A stretch of 13,022 bases of DNA. Origin: an uncultured Lachnospiraceae bacterium. Lineage in GTDB: Bacteria > Bacillota > Clostridia > Lachnospirales > Lachnospiraceae. The position numbers and the translations under genes are program-made. The notes beneath the pieces were generated by a model that saw only the letters and a program-made list of their open reading frames with translations, was not told the origin of the DNA and searched no databases. The stretch spans positions 1-13,022 of the forward strand of contig CAMWNY010000025.1 in the NCBI GenBank assembly GCA_947175775.1. The letters run 5' to 3'. Below are positions 1 to 5,819 of this stretch, in pieces (position 1 is the stretch's first letter; the number at the start of each line of letters is the position of its first letter).

Positions 1-938
1 GGATTAATTTTATCAATGGAAATCGGCAGATTAAAGGGCACAAACATGTCCCTGATTTCGTAATATTCCTCTTTTGTAAGCAGTCCCTTTTGCCATGAGA
101 TATACGCTGCCGCAACACTTCCAAGCGCTACGCATTCCCCGTGCATCAATTCAAAATTCTTATATTTCTCAATTGCATGCCCAATCGTATGCCCAAAATT
201 TAAAATTGCACGCTCTCCTTTTTCCGTAGGATCTTTTTCCACGACAATCTTTTTGTAAGTACAGCTTTTGAGAACCATTTCCTCAAGCGTTTCAATGTCC
301 CGCTCATGGATTTCATACATGCTGTCAATAATCCACTCATAAAATTTCTCACTTTTAATCAGACCATACTTCATAACCTCCGCCATTCCAGAATAATACT
401 GTCTGTCATCTAGTGTCTTGAGTGCTGCAATATTCATATAAACAAGCTTTGGCATATAAAACGCACCAACCATATTTTTGTACTGGTCAAAATCAACACC
501 CGTTTTTCCGCCGACACTGCTGTCCACCTGTGCAAGAAGTGTGGTCGGTATCTGTACAAAATCAACACCGCGAAGATACGTTGCAGCCACAAAGCCTGTG
601 GTATCCCCAACAACACCGCCGCCTAATGCGAGCAGCATATCCTTGCGTTCAAATTTATTTTCAATCAAAAATGTGTAGATGTCTTTTACGGTATCAAGAT
701 TCTTACTCTTCTCTCCGTCCGCAAAGGAATACACAACAAGTGTTTTACACTGATCCTTTAAAACCGAGCATACCTCATCGGCGTACAATCCTTTTACCTT
801 TGAATCCGTAATAATACAAAGCTTTTTATCCGCAATGCCAAAAGCGGTAAGTTCCTTTGCAAGTCCTTCAAAATCATGCTCATACACAATATCATAGATT
901 GGCTTGTTGTTTTGATTGATTGTTAATCTCTGCGACAT
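1..938 (-). CDS. aroB: 3-dehydroquinate synthase, partial (3' end outside window)
   Basis: Second step of the shikimate pathway: NAD- and metal-dependent cyclisation of DAHP to 3-dehydroquinate in the cytoplasm. 312 codons are visible without a stop; the family is usually about 350-360 aa, so the last 40-50 residues lie beyond the left edge. Seen in the translation: the glycine-rich NAD-binding stretch LALGGGVVGD (residues 103-112), the phosphate/substrate region QIPTTLLAQVDSSVGGKTG (129-147), and the expected metal ligands Glu187 (GMAEVMKYG), His250 (NFGHTIGHAIE) and His266 (MHGE). The ATG is preceded by GGAGGT (948-943). It follows the sepF terminator, so it probably belongs to a separate transcription unit, perhaps with further aro genes outside the window. 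I saw no convincing promoter in the 55 bases between terminator and RBS. Identity is secure. Confidence 0.97.
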   Translation of the reverse strand, partial: MSQRLTINQNNKPIYDIVYEHDFEGLAKELTAFGIADKKLCIITDSKVKGLYADEVCSVLKDQCKTLVVYSFADGEKSKNLDTVKDIYTFLIENKFERKDMLLALGGGVVGDTTGFVAATYLRGVDFVQIPTTLLAQVDSSVGGKTGVDFDQYKNMVGAFYMPKLVYMNIAALKTLDDRQYYSGMAEVMKYGLIKSEKFYEWIIDSMYEIHERDIETLEEMVLKSCTYKKIVVEKDPTEKGERAILNFGHTIGHAIEKYKNFELMHGECVALGSVAAAYISWQKGLLTKEEYYEIRDMFVPFNLPISIDKIN

Positions 939-996
939 AGTTACCTCCATATATTATATAATCGTATATTTCGCCGGGTGCCCGTATACATCAAAA

Positions 997-1028
997 AACT
1001 TCCCACCCCTAATTGAAAGTGGGAAGTT
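997..1028 (-). terminator. Rho-independent terminator after sepF
   Basis: A perfect 10-bp stem pairs AACTTCCCAC (1028-1019 read on the minus strand: AACTTCCCAC) with GTGGGAAGTT (1006-997), around a 12-nt loop. On the minus strand it is followed at once by a T run that continues from the stem (TTTTTT, 998-993). It lies 24 bases past the sepF stop and ends the HlyD-like/yggS/sepF transcription unit before aroB. On the plus strand the tail is only AAATCTTTT, so it reads as minus-oriented. Confidence 0.85.
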
Positions 1029-1051
1029 AAATCTTTTGCATTCTTTCGAAC

Positions 1052-1564
1052 CTAGAGTGTATTGTGTGAAATGGGTACGCTAAAAGTGCTTGATAAAACT
1101 CCCTGAAAATCTCCTGAAATATCGACACTTGCAGGTGTGATAATGAAGATATAGTTTGAAATCATTTGCAAGTTTCCATTGATTGCATAGGTTGAACCTG
1201 ATGCAAAATCAATAATTCTTTGGGAAATCTCTAAATTCAAGCCTTCCAAATTCAAAACGACCGCACGGTTGTCCAAAAGTGTTTCCGTAATTTCTCTTGC
1301 GTCTTCCACGCTTGAGGGCTTTATCACACAAACCTCCATGCCGCTTCCCTGTGCCTTCTTTACGGGTCTAATCGGCGTTACCTTCTGTGAGGCTCTCCTC
1401 GTCGGTTTTTCAATCGGTTCATCATAATCGTTGTCACGCATAACAGGTGCCGGCTTTCTGACTGTATTTGCAATAACTTCTCCTTCGTCGTAATAATCAT
1501 CATCATAATAATCTTCATCATTATTAAGATGCATGAAGTTTAATAACTTGTCTGTTACTCCCAT
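1052..1564 (-). CDS. sepF: Cell division protein SepF
   Basis: SepF is a membrane-binding, ring-forming partner of FtsZ that anchors and aligns the Z ring. The product is 170 aa. Residues 1-12 (MGVTDKLLNFMH) fit the N-terminal membrane-targeting helix; residues 16-29 are an acidic tyrosine-rich run (DEDYYDDDYYDEGE), followed by a basic, proline-containing linker to about residue 75. The conserved SepF core spans about 76-155, with the characteristic segment GSTYAINGNLQMISNYIF (123-140) and then a TPASVDISG turn. The reading frame is open further upstream (to 1699), but those residues only shadow yggS. The ATG at 1564 follows the AGGGAGAGG-like RBS in the last codons of yggS, with only two bases between the yggS stop and this start, so translation is probably coupled. 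yggS-sepF adjacency is the classic Firmicute arrangement. Confidence 0.95.
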   Translation of the reverse strand: MGVTDKLLNFMHLNNDEDYYDDDYYDEGEVIANTVRKPAPVMRDNDYDEPIEKPTRRASQKVTPIRPVKKAQGSGMEVCVIKPSSVEDAREITETLLDNRAVVLNLEGLNLEISQRIIDFASGSTYAINGNLQMISNYIFIITPASVDISGDFQGVLSSTFSVPISHNTL

Positions 1565-1566
1565 AA

Positions 1567-2289
1567 TTATATTTCCTCTCCCTTCAGCATTGTCGGCCTC
1601 ATTCCGAAGATGCCGGTTCCAACACGCACATAAGTGGCTCCTTCTGACACTGCCGCGCGATAATCCCCAGTCATCCCCATGGATAATGTTTCCATACATA
1701 TATTATCAACGTTTTCCTTCATAATGTCAACTGAAATTTTCTTTAATTTCTGAAAATAACATCTATTTTCCTCCTCATTCTCGACATAAGGGGCAATCGT
1801 CATCAGTCCTTTTATCAAAATATTAGGTAATTTGGAAATATCTTTGGCTAATTGGAGAACTTCCTCACAAGTCGTTCCAAATTTTGTATCTTCATTTGCG
1901 ACATTAACTTCTATTAAAATCCGAACCGTTACGTTTTTCTTTACAGCCTCTTTGCTGATTTCTTCCGCGAGCCTTAGCGAATCGACACTGTGTATCATAT
2001 ATACTTTGTCAACAATATATTTGACCTTGTTGCGCTGTAAATGTCCAATCATATGCCAGCGGATGTCCTTGGGAAGAAGCTCATATTTATCCATAAGTTC
2101 CTGAACTTTATTTTCACCGAAGTCTCGGCATCCGCAGTCATATGCCTCTTGCAGCATTTCGACAGGTTTCGTCTTGCTTACGGCAATCAACGTTACTTGT
2201 GACCGGTCACGACCTGCCTTTTTACACGCTGTGTCAATCTGCTCTTCCACTAATTTGATATTTTCCTTTATTATTCCATACGCACTCAT
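1567..2289 (-). CDS. yggS: YggS/YlmE-family PLP-binding protein (PLP homeostasis)
   Basis: 240 aa, the normal size of the YggS/YlmE/PROSC family. These are single-domain TIM-barrel proteins of the alanine-racemase N-terminal fold that bind pyridoxal 5'-phosphate and buffer its level; they have no established catalytic activity. Visible landmarks are AVSKTKP (36-42), whose first Lys (K39) matches the PLP-linked lysine of the family, DFGENKVQEL (56-65), WHMIGHLQRNK (78-88), the SVDS segment near 101, and the C-terminal phosphate-site region MGMTGDY...VRVGTGIFG (about 204-230). The ATG is preceded by AAGGGG (2305-2300) at a slightly long spacing. It lies between the HlyD-like gene (27-base gap) and sepF (2-base gap), the same company as B. 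subtilis ylmE. Family assignment is secure; a specific link to division is only inferred from position. Confidence 0.96.
   Translation of the reverse strand: MSAYGIIKENIKLVEEQIDTACKKAGRDRSQVTLIAVSKTKPVEMLQEAYDCGCRDFGENKVQELMDKYELLPKDIRWHMIGHLQRNKVKYIVDKVYMIHSVDSLRLAEEISKEAVKKNVTVRILIEVNVANEDTKFGTTCEEVLQLAKDISKLPNILIKGLMTIAPYVENEEENRCYFQKLKKISVDIMKENVDNICMETLSMGMTGDYRAAVSEGATYVRVGTGIFGMRPTMLKGEEI
1575..1582 (-). promoter_or_regulatory. Ribosome-binding site of sepF inside the end of yggS
   Basis: GGGAGAGG on the minus strand ends 10 bases before the ATG at 1564 and lies within the last sense codons of yggS. It decides the sepF start against the open frame upstream and suggests translational coupling between the two genes. 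Confidence 0.7.
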
Positions 2290-2317
2290 TTTTATTTTTC
2301 CCCTTTGCCGTTATTGC

Positions 2318-3724
2318 TTATTTATGGTAAATAAAATCGTCGGTATTTACACTTGCTGCATCCAAAACAATCCGGTCATAAACGGTCAGACCGTATTGTG
2401 TGTTGGAGCTGACAATCGCATATTCATCATTTTCATCAAGAATGGTAATCTGCTTAAAATCCGCATAGCCCTTATTCATATTATAGACTCCTGTCAGCGT
2501 TCCAGATTTGCTTACGGCAATTTTATCCGTGGAGTCTGGTTTACAAATGTATTCTCCAACGCTTAGATTGCTGTTATCCACGTAAAACTCGTCTTCGTTG
2601 GAATTATAGACGGTTGTCTCAATAAAACGGTAGGTAAGCTCTCCTTCCTCTGTGTAAGATTCTTTTGTAACGCCGTAGTTTCCTTTTTCTCCGCCTCTAC
2701 TCATATATTCCGCGGGAATAATGAAAAATTCCTTTTGTGCAATTGCGGATTTGGGAATTTTAAGCCCCTTTTTGTCATCAACTACAAGCTCAATATCAAC
2801 AAAACGGTCGGAACAAAAGGTTTTACAGGAGTTTGTGAAGGTAAGCTGCGCATAATCTCCGTCCGCCAAATGATGAATGAAAACTTCCCCCCATGAAGTC
2901 TCCTGTGTTTTAATAAACTTTACCTTAACATACGATTCCTCTTCAAGCTCTGCCGAACGCTCCTTTTCGATTGGAATAACAAGCGACCAGTTCTCATTCG
3001 TAACAAGTTTTCCGACAACATCGTTTTTTTGTACCAAATCATTGTTGTTTACCCTGCTGCGTTCATAGGTGGAACGGTCAAACAGCTCAGCACTGACTGT
3101 TTCGGGCGTAAGCCCTTCATAATTATCCGTATTGTAAACGACATAACCGGATTTTCCTACGGGACACAGTGAAACCATTCCCCCCAGACTTGACTGGTTT
3201 AGTGTATCCATGCTTTCATAAATATTGATATTGACAAGCTTCATGACTGCTCCTTCAAGGTTATACTTAAAGTCATAAACGGTCGCAAAATCCTTGCTGT
3301 CAAAACCGCTGTCATATTGTATAATATCAGCTCTAAGCTCCGCAAGTTCCTCGTCAGAATATTTGTTTTCTCCCAAATCACCTGAATTTAAAAGTGTAGC
3401 AAGCTTTCCGCTTTCATCAATAGAGTACACCGTGTCCCGCGAAGAGACACGCTCGCCTTCCCTGACATAGTAATTGATGTAACCTGTATAAGGGGAGCGG
3501 ATAACTTCCTCTTCCCGCAATGCAATGCCCGTATACGTTTTTGATACGGACAGCGAACCCATCTGTACGGAATACCCCATAATCGGATCGGAATTGAAAT
3601 ACATCACAATGACCACAATAATATAAACTGTCATTGCGCCGAATATTAGCAGCTCTATCCGGTTCATTGCCTTTCCCGATTTACTATGCTGTTTTGGCCT
3701 AACCGGTCTGTTCCCTCCTGCCAC
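2318..3724 (-). CDS. HlyD/membrane-fusion-like single-pass membrane protein of unknown role
   Basis: 468 aa from the chosen GTG. A basic N-terminus (residues 1-22, RPVRPKQHSKSGK) precedes one transmembrane segment (about 23-42, IELLIFGAMTVYIIVVIVMY), so most of the protein should lie outside the membrane. Just after it, IRSPYTGYINYYVREGERV (about 75-93) resembles the biotinyl/lipoyl-like half-motif of HlyD-type membrane-fusion proteins, and LKIPKSAI near 321-328 matches the usual 'P-x-SAI' strand of the same family. No long coiled-coil hairpin is obvious. No ABC transporter or MFS partner is nearby: the neighbours are yggS and sepF. A TTG lies in frame at 3730, but AAGGAG (3738-3733) is only 2 bases from it and 8 bases from the GTG at 3724, so GTG is preferred. 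The fold assignment is moderate; I do not assign a transport function. Confidence 0.85.
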   Translation of the reverse strand: MAGGNRPVRPKQHSKSGKAMNRIELLIFGAMTVYIIVVIVMYFNSDPIMGYSVQMGSLSVSKTYTGIALREEEVIRSPYTGYINYYVREGERVSSRDTVYSIDESGKLATLLNSGDLGENKYSDEELAELRADIIQYDSGFDSKDFATVYDFKYNLEGAVMKLVNINIYESMDTLNQSSLGGMVSLCPVGKSGYVVYNTDNYEGLTPETVSAELFDRSTYERSRVNNNDLVQKNDVVGKLVTNENWSLVIPIEKERSAELEEESYVKVKFIKTQETSWGEVFIHHLADGDYAQLTFTNSCKTFCSDRFVDIELVVDDKKGLKIPKSAIAQKEFFIIPAEYMSRGGEKGNYGVTKESYTEEGELTYRFIETTVYNSNEDEFYVDNSNLSVGEYICKPDSTDKIAVSKSGTLTGVYNMNKGYADFKQITILDENDEYAIVSSNTQYGLTVYDRIVLDAASVNTDDFIYHK

Positions 3725-3732
3725 AAGCAAAT

Positions 3733-3738
3733 CTCCTT
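3733..3738 (-). promoter_or_regulatory. Ribosome-binding site that fixes the GTG start of the HlyD-like gene
   Basis: AAGGAG lies 8 bases upstream of GTG (3724) but only 2 bases upstream of the alternative TTG (3730). It begins three bases after the terminator-like hairpin at 3742-3768 ends on the minus strand. Confidence 0.7.
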
Positions 3739-3741
3739 AAT

Positions 3742-3768
3742 AAAAGCCCCGGAGCTTCCGAGGCTTTT
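3742..3768 (-). terminator. Hairpin terminator after the P-loop gene, abutting the next RBS
   Basis: A 12-bp stem (AAAAGCCTCGGA with TCCGGGGCTTTT, one G-U pair) closes a 3-nt loop. On the minus strand the U tract is TTTTATT; on the plus strand it is also T-rich (CTTTTTATTTTT), so the structure is symmetric. It begins 17 bases past the stop of the P-loop gene and ends three bases before the AAGGAG of the HlyD-like gene. It may be a true terminator, a partial terminator or a leader structure. Strand is given by gene orientation. Confidence 0.7.
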
Positions 3769-3784
3769 TATTTTTAAAATATTT

Positions 3785-4210
3785 CTATAATGATACAACA
3801 ACCTTTGACTTTAAGCTTTCCGGAAGATCCGCCTCATCAATAGAAATGCTGGCTATAATCTTGAAGTTATATGCATCGCTGATGCGGTCAAGCTTTGTCA
3901 GAATTTCCTCAGCCCTCTCCTGTGCGCCCTCAAGACACGAAATTTTTAAAAACCCGTCGAGATAAATATGTTCTAAATCATGATCCTGAGAAACGATACC
4001 GCGAATAAAGCCTATAAACTCGTCGGCATTTGCAACTCCGTAATCCTTTACATTGATGAGTCTTACCTTGTTGTTCAACTCATACATGTGGTCATTGCCT
4101 TTATCAAGATAAACGATGTTTCCTGATGCCGTAGCAATTTCCTTGTTTACCATGTCCAAAATGATTTTTGTTTTACCCTTGCCTTTTTGTCCAACAATAA
4201 GCTGTACCAT
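3785..4210 (-). CDS. Small uncharacterised P-loop (Walker A) protein
   Basis: 141 aa. The N-terminal strand MVQLIVGQKGKGKT contains a full Walker A motif (GQKGKGKT, residues 7-14), and a hydrophobic strand ending in Asp (HIYLD, 81-85) is a plausible Walker B. The rest looks like a minimal alpha/beta nucleotide-binding fold: strands near NIVYLD (31-36), VRLINV (49-54) and FKIIASISID (116-125), with helices between. No second domain, transmembrane segment or signal peptide is seen. The ATG at 4210 is preceded by AGGAGGT (4224-4218) at 7-base spacing; the frame stays open for 44 codons upstream but without an RBS, so that extension is rejected. It has its own promoter (4311-4339) and a hairpin after its stop, and sits between the carboxypeptidase gene and the HlyD-like/yggS/sepF group. 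Such proteins are sometimes labelled PilT- or ATPase-like by the P-loop alone; I do not assign a function. Confidence 0.85.
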   Translation of the reverse strand: MVQLIVGQKGKGKTKIILDMVNKEIATASGNIVYLDKGNDHMYELNNKVRLINVKDYGVANADEFIGFIRGIVSQDHDLEHIYLDGFLKISCLEGAQERAEEILTKLDRISDAYNFKIIASISIDEADLPESLKSKVVVSL

Positions 4211-4261
4211 AAGAAATACCTCCTGTAAAATGCATATTTGAAATGAGACAAACACCTGCTG

Positions 4262-4291
4262 CTGTTCATTCCGTTTCAGTCGTTTGAACAG
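4262..4291 (-). promoter_or_regulatory. Inverted repeat in the leader of the P-loop gene
   Basis: CTGTTCA and TGAACAG form a perfect 7-bp inverted repeat with a 16-nt loop, starting about 13 bases after the predicted transcription start. It could be a leader hairpin or a spaced operator. The long loop and short arms make chance a real possibility. Confidence 0.3.
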
Positions 4292-4310
4292 TAACAAATC
4301 ATTTAATATA

Positions 4311-4339
4311 ATTATAGTAGAATACGTCGAAAAAAACAA
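4311..4339 (-). promoter_or_regulatory. Sigma-A type promoter for the P-loop gene
   Basis: On the minus strand TTGTTT (4339-4334) and a perfect TATAAT (4316-4311) are separated by exactly 17 bases. The -35 lies 8 bases past the carboxypeptidase stop. Initiation is expected near 4304, giving an untranslated leader of about 94 nt before the ATG at 4210. This is the best promoter match in the window. No terminator separates it from the upstream gene, so read-through from the shape operon is also possible. Confidence 0.75.
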
Positions 4340-4346
4340 CAACTTA

Positions 4347-5333
4347 TTAAATTTCTCCTAATAAATCTGTCATCTCCGTATACATTGTCGTCCTGTCAGG
4401 TGCCTGAAGCACTACGGAAATATAGGGATTTCCCGCACTGTTCTTTGCATAAATGACAAGACAGTTTCCTGCCGCGTTTGTCGTGCCTGTCTTTCCGCCG
4501 ATTACCGTAACATTGTTGGGCGCAAATGCCTCTCCCTTTATGTACGCATTGCTGTTTGCCATATCCATCGTCTTTTCGTTTCCGTCCTTATCGTGATATA
4601 CGGAATTATAACTTGCCGTATGGATAATCTCCACAAATTTATCGTGTTTGACCGCCGCATTGCATATGAGATATAGGTCATATGCCGTCGTATAATGGTT
4701 TGGATCGGTCAGACCATGCGGATTTACAAAATGACTGTTTGTCGCACCAAGTCGATTTGCTGTTTCATTCATCAAATCAGCAAATCCTTCCACACTCCCG
4801 CCAATATGCTCCGCAATTAACACCGCCACATCATTCGATGATTTCAGCATCAATGCATGGAGCGCCTGCTCCAGCGTCATCGTATCGCCTTCCTCAATGC
4901 CAAGCTTTACCGCACCGGATTCCTCAATATGTACATTTGGACTTGCCGTCAGTATATCGTCAAGGTTTCCGTGTTCCAACGCGCACAGCGCAGTCAGAAT
5001 TTTGGTAAGACTTGCGGGATTTAATTTTTCATGAACGCTTTTGGCATAAATTACGTTTTTTTGTGAAATATCAAAAAGCCCCGCTGCAGTTGCTGCTGAC
5101 ATATCAACATCTGTTCCCGAGGTTACATCTTTTGTAGTGACACAAAGTTCCGACGCAAAAGAATCCGCAGTATTACCGGCAGTATGGGAAGCCGTAGAAA
5201 ATCCGGAATTATTCCTGCTTCGGTCATAACCAAAGGTGTATTCCTTACTGCCGCATCCGGTAATCGTTGTCAGCGTCAGTGCCGTCATCAGAAACAATAT
5301 GAAAAATTGTTTAATCCTATTTGTACATTTCAC
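4347..5333 (-). CDS. D-alanyl-D-alanine carboxypeptidase (DacA/PBP5 type), lipoprotein
   Basis: 328 aa, peptidase family S11: it removes the terminal D-Ala of peptidoglycan stem peptides outside the membrane. The active-site motifs are intact: SLTK (Ser108, Lys111), SSN (165-167) and KTGT (281-284). The N-terminus is a signal peptide (basic MKCTNRIK, then a hydrophobic run 9-23) ending in a lipobox ITGC with Cys27, so lipid anchoring is predicted. A Ser/Thr/Asn-rich linker (about 28-65) leads to the catalytic domain. The protein stops about 45 residues after KTG, without the C-terminal beta domain and amphipathic anchor helix usual in DacA/PBP5. The start is GTG, overlapping the last 17 bases of mgsA; GAGGAG (5351-5346) lies 12 bases upstream, a long spacing, but later starts would destroy the signal peptide. 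It is probably co-transcribed with the genes upstream. The family is certain; the exact paralogue (DacA, DacB or DacF) is not. Confidence 0.93.
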   Translation of the reverse strand: MKCTNRIKQFFILFLMTALTLTTITGCGSKEYTFGYDRSRNNSGFSTASHTAGNTADSFASELCVTTKDVTSGTDVDMSAATAAGLFDISQKNVIYAKSVHEKLNPASLTKILTALCALEHGNLDDILTASPNVHIEESGAVKLGIEEGDTMTLEQALHALMLKSSNDVAVLIAEHIGGSVEGFADLMNETANRLGATNSHFVNPHGLTDPNHYTTAYDLYLICNAAVKHDKFVEIIHTASYNSVYHDKDGNEKTMDMANSNAYIKGEAFAPNNVTVIGGKTGTTNAAGNCLVIYAKNSAGNPYISVVLQAPDRTTMYTEMTDLLGEI

Positions 5334-5709
5334 GCCAGTCTAAATCTCCTCTGTCAAGTGACTTAATCAGAAGCTCCGCTGAGGCAAGATTTGTTGCCAA
5401 AGGGATATTGTGCATATCACAAAGCTTAACCGCGTTATTAATATCGGGCTCGTGGGACTTTGAATTCGGATCTCTTAAAAAAATAACAAGGTCTATCTGA
5501 TTATGCTCAATTTGTGCGCAAATCTGCTGTTCACCGCCCAAATGTCCGGCTAAATATTTATGAACATTAAGATTGGTGACTTCCTCAATTAAGCGACCTG
5601 TCGTACCGGTGGCATACAGTGTGTTTTTGCTTAGAATACCTCTGTATGCGATGCAAAAATTCTGCATTAATTTTTTCTTCCCGTCATGTGCGATTAACGC
5701 AATATTCAT
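5317..5709 (-). CDS. mgsA: Methylglyoxal synthase (variant active site)
   Basis: 130 aa, close to the size of the short Firmicute enzymes. MgsA converts dihydroxyacetone phosphate to methylglyoxal and phosphate, a bypass of lower glycolysis when phosphate is limiting. The fold is plainly visible: MNIALIAHD (1-9), the phosphate-binding LYATGTTGRL (31-40), FLRDP (77-81), the HEPD motif (86-89) and IPLATNLASAELLI (102-115). Aligning by eye to the E. coli enzyme, His8, Asp9, Asp80, His86 and Asp89 match His19, Asp20, Asp91, His98 and Asp101. The usual GPxGGDQQ motif, which holds catalytic Asp71, reads GHLGGEQQ here, with Glu60 (codon GAA, 5532-5530) in the Asp position and His in place of Pro. 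The RBS region is GGAAGG, 10 bases from the ATG. It sits between the rodA-like and carboxypeptidase genes. Confidence 0.93.
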   Translation of the reverse strand: MNIALIAHDGKKKLMQNFCIAYRGILSKNTLYATGTTGRLIEEVTNLNVHKYLAGHLGGEQQICAQIEHNQIDLVIFLRDPNSKSHEPDINNAVKLCDMHNIPLATNLASAELLIKSLDRGDLDWREMYK

Positions 5710-5819
5710 GATACCTGCACCTTCCTTTGTCCAATTATTGTATCTATTAATATTTTAACCTCTTTGCGTTCAAAAAGCTATATCATATTGCGATAATTTT
5801 CTAAATTTTCATAAATTTT
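5710..5819 (-). other. AT-rich spacer between the rodA-like gene and mgsA
   Basis: This 110-base gap is one of the two longest in the window. Read on the minus strand it is strongly AT-rich and contains the mgsA RBS. It shows no stable hairpin followed by a T run, so no terminator for the rodA-like gene. A TTGAAC followed 17 bases later by TTAATA is too weak to call as a promoter. Continued transcription from the shape operon is the simplest reading. Confidence 0.5.

Noticed and set aside
422..811. Plus-strand open frames over aroB (422-811 and 478-678)
   Set aside because: They lie opposite a clear aroB coding sequence, have no RBS and no family resemblance; they are shadow frames. The same holds for every other plus-strand open frame in the window.
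975..984. GC-rich palindrome-like CGGGTGCCCG between sepF and aroB
   Set aside because: Four-base arms around two bases are too short to call an operator or hairpin, although it stands out in AT-rich surroundings.
953..994. TATAAT at 958-953 upstream of aroB as a promoter
   Set aside because: Initiation would fall inside the aroB RBS, and no -35 lies 16-18 bases upstream; TTGATG (994-989) pairs only with TATACG at a 20-base spacing.
1565..1699. N-terminal extension of sepF by 45 codons
   Set aside because: It overlaps yggS in another frame, has no RBS and does not resemble SepF; the ATG at 1564 starts at the membrane-targeting helix.
4211..4342. 44-codon upstream extension of the P-loop gene
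   Set aside because: It would start inside the promoter region without an RBS, while the ATG at 4210 has AGGAGGT and begins directly at the Walker A strand.
5740..5785. Promoter for mgsA (TTGAAC-17-TTAATA)
   Set aside because: The -10 matches the consensus poorly and the region is so AT-rich that chance matches are expected.
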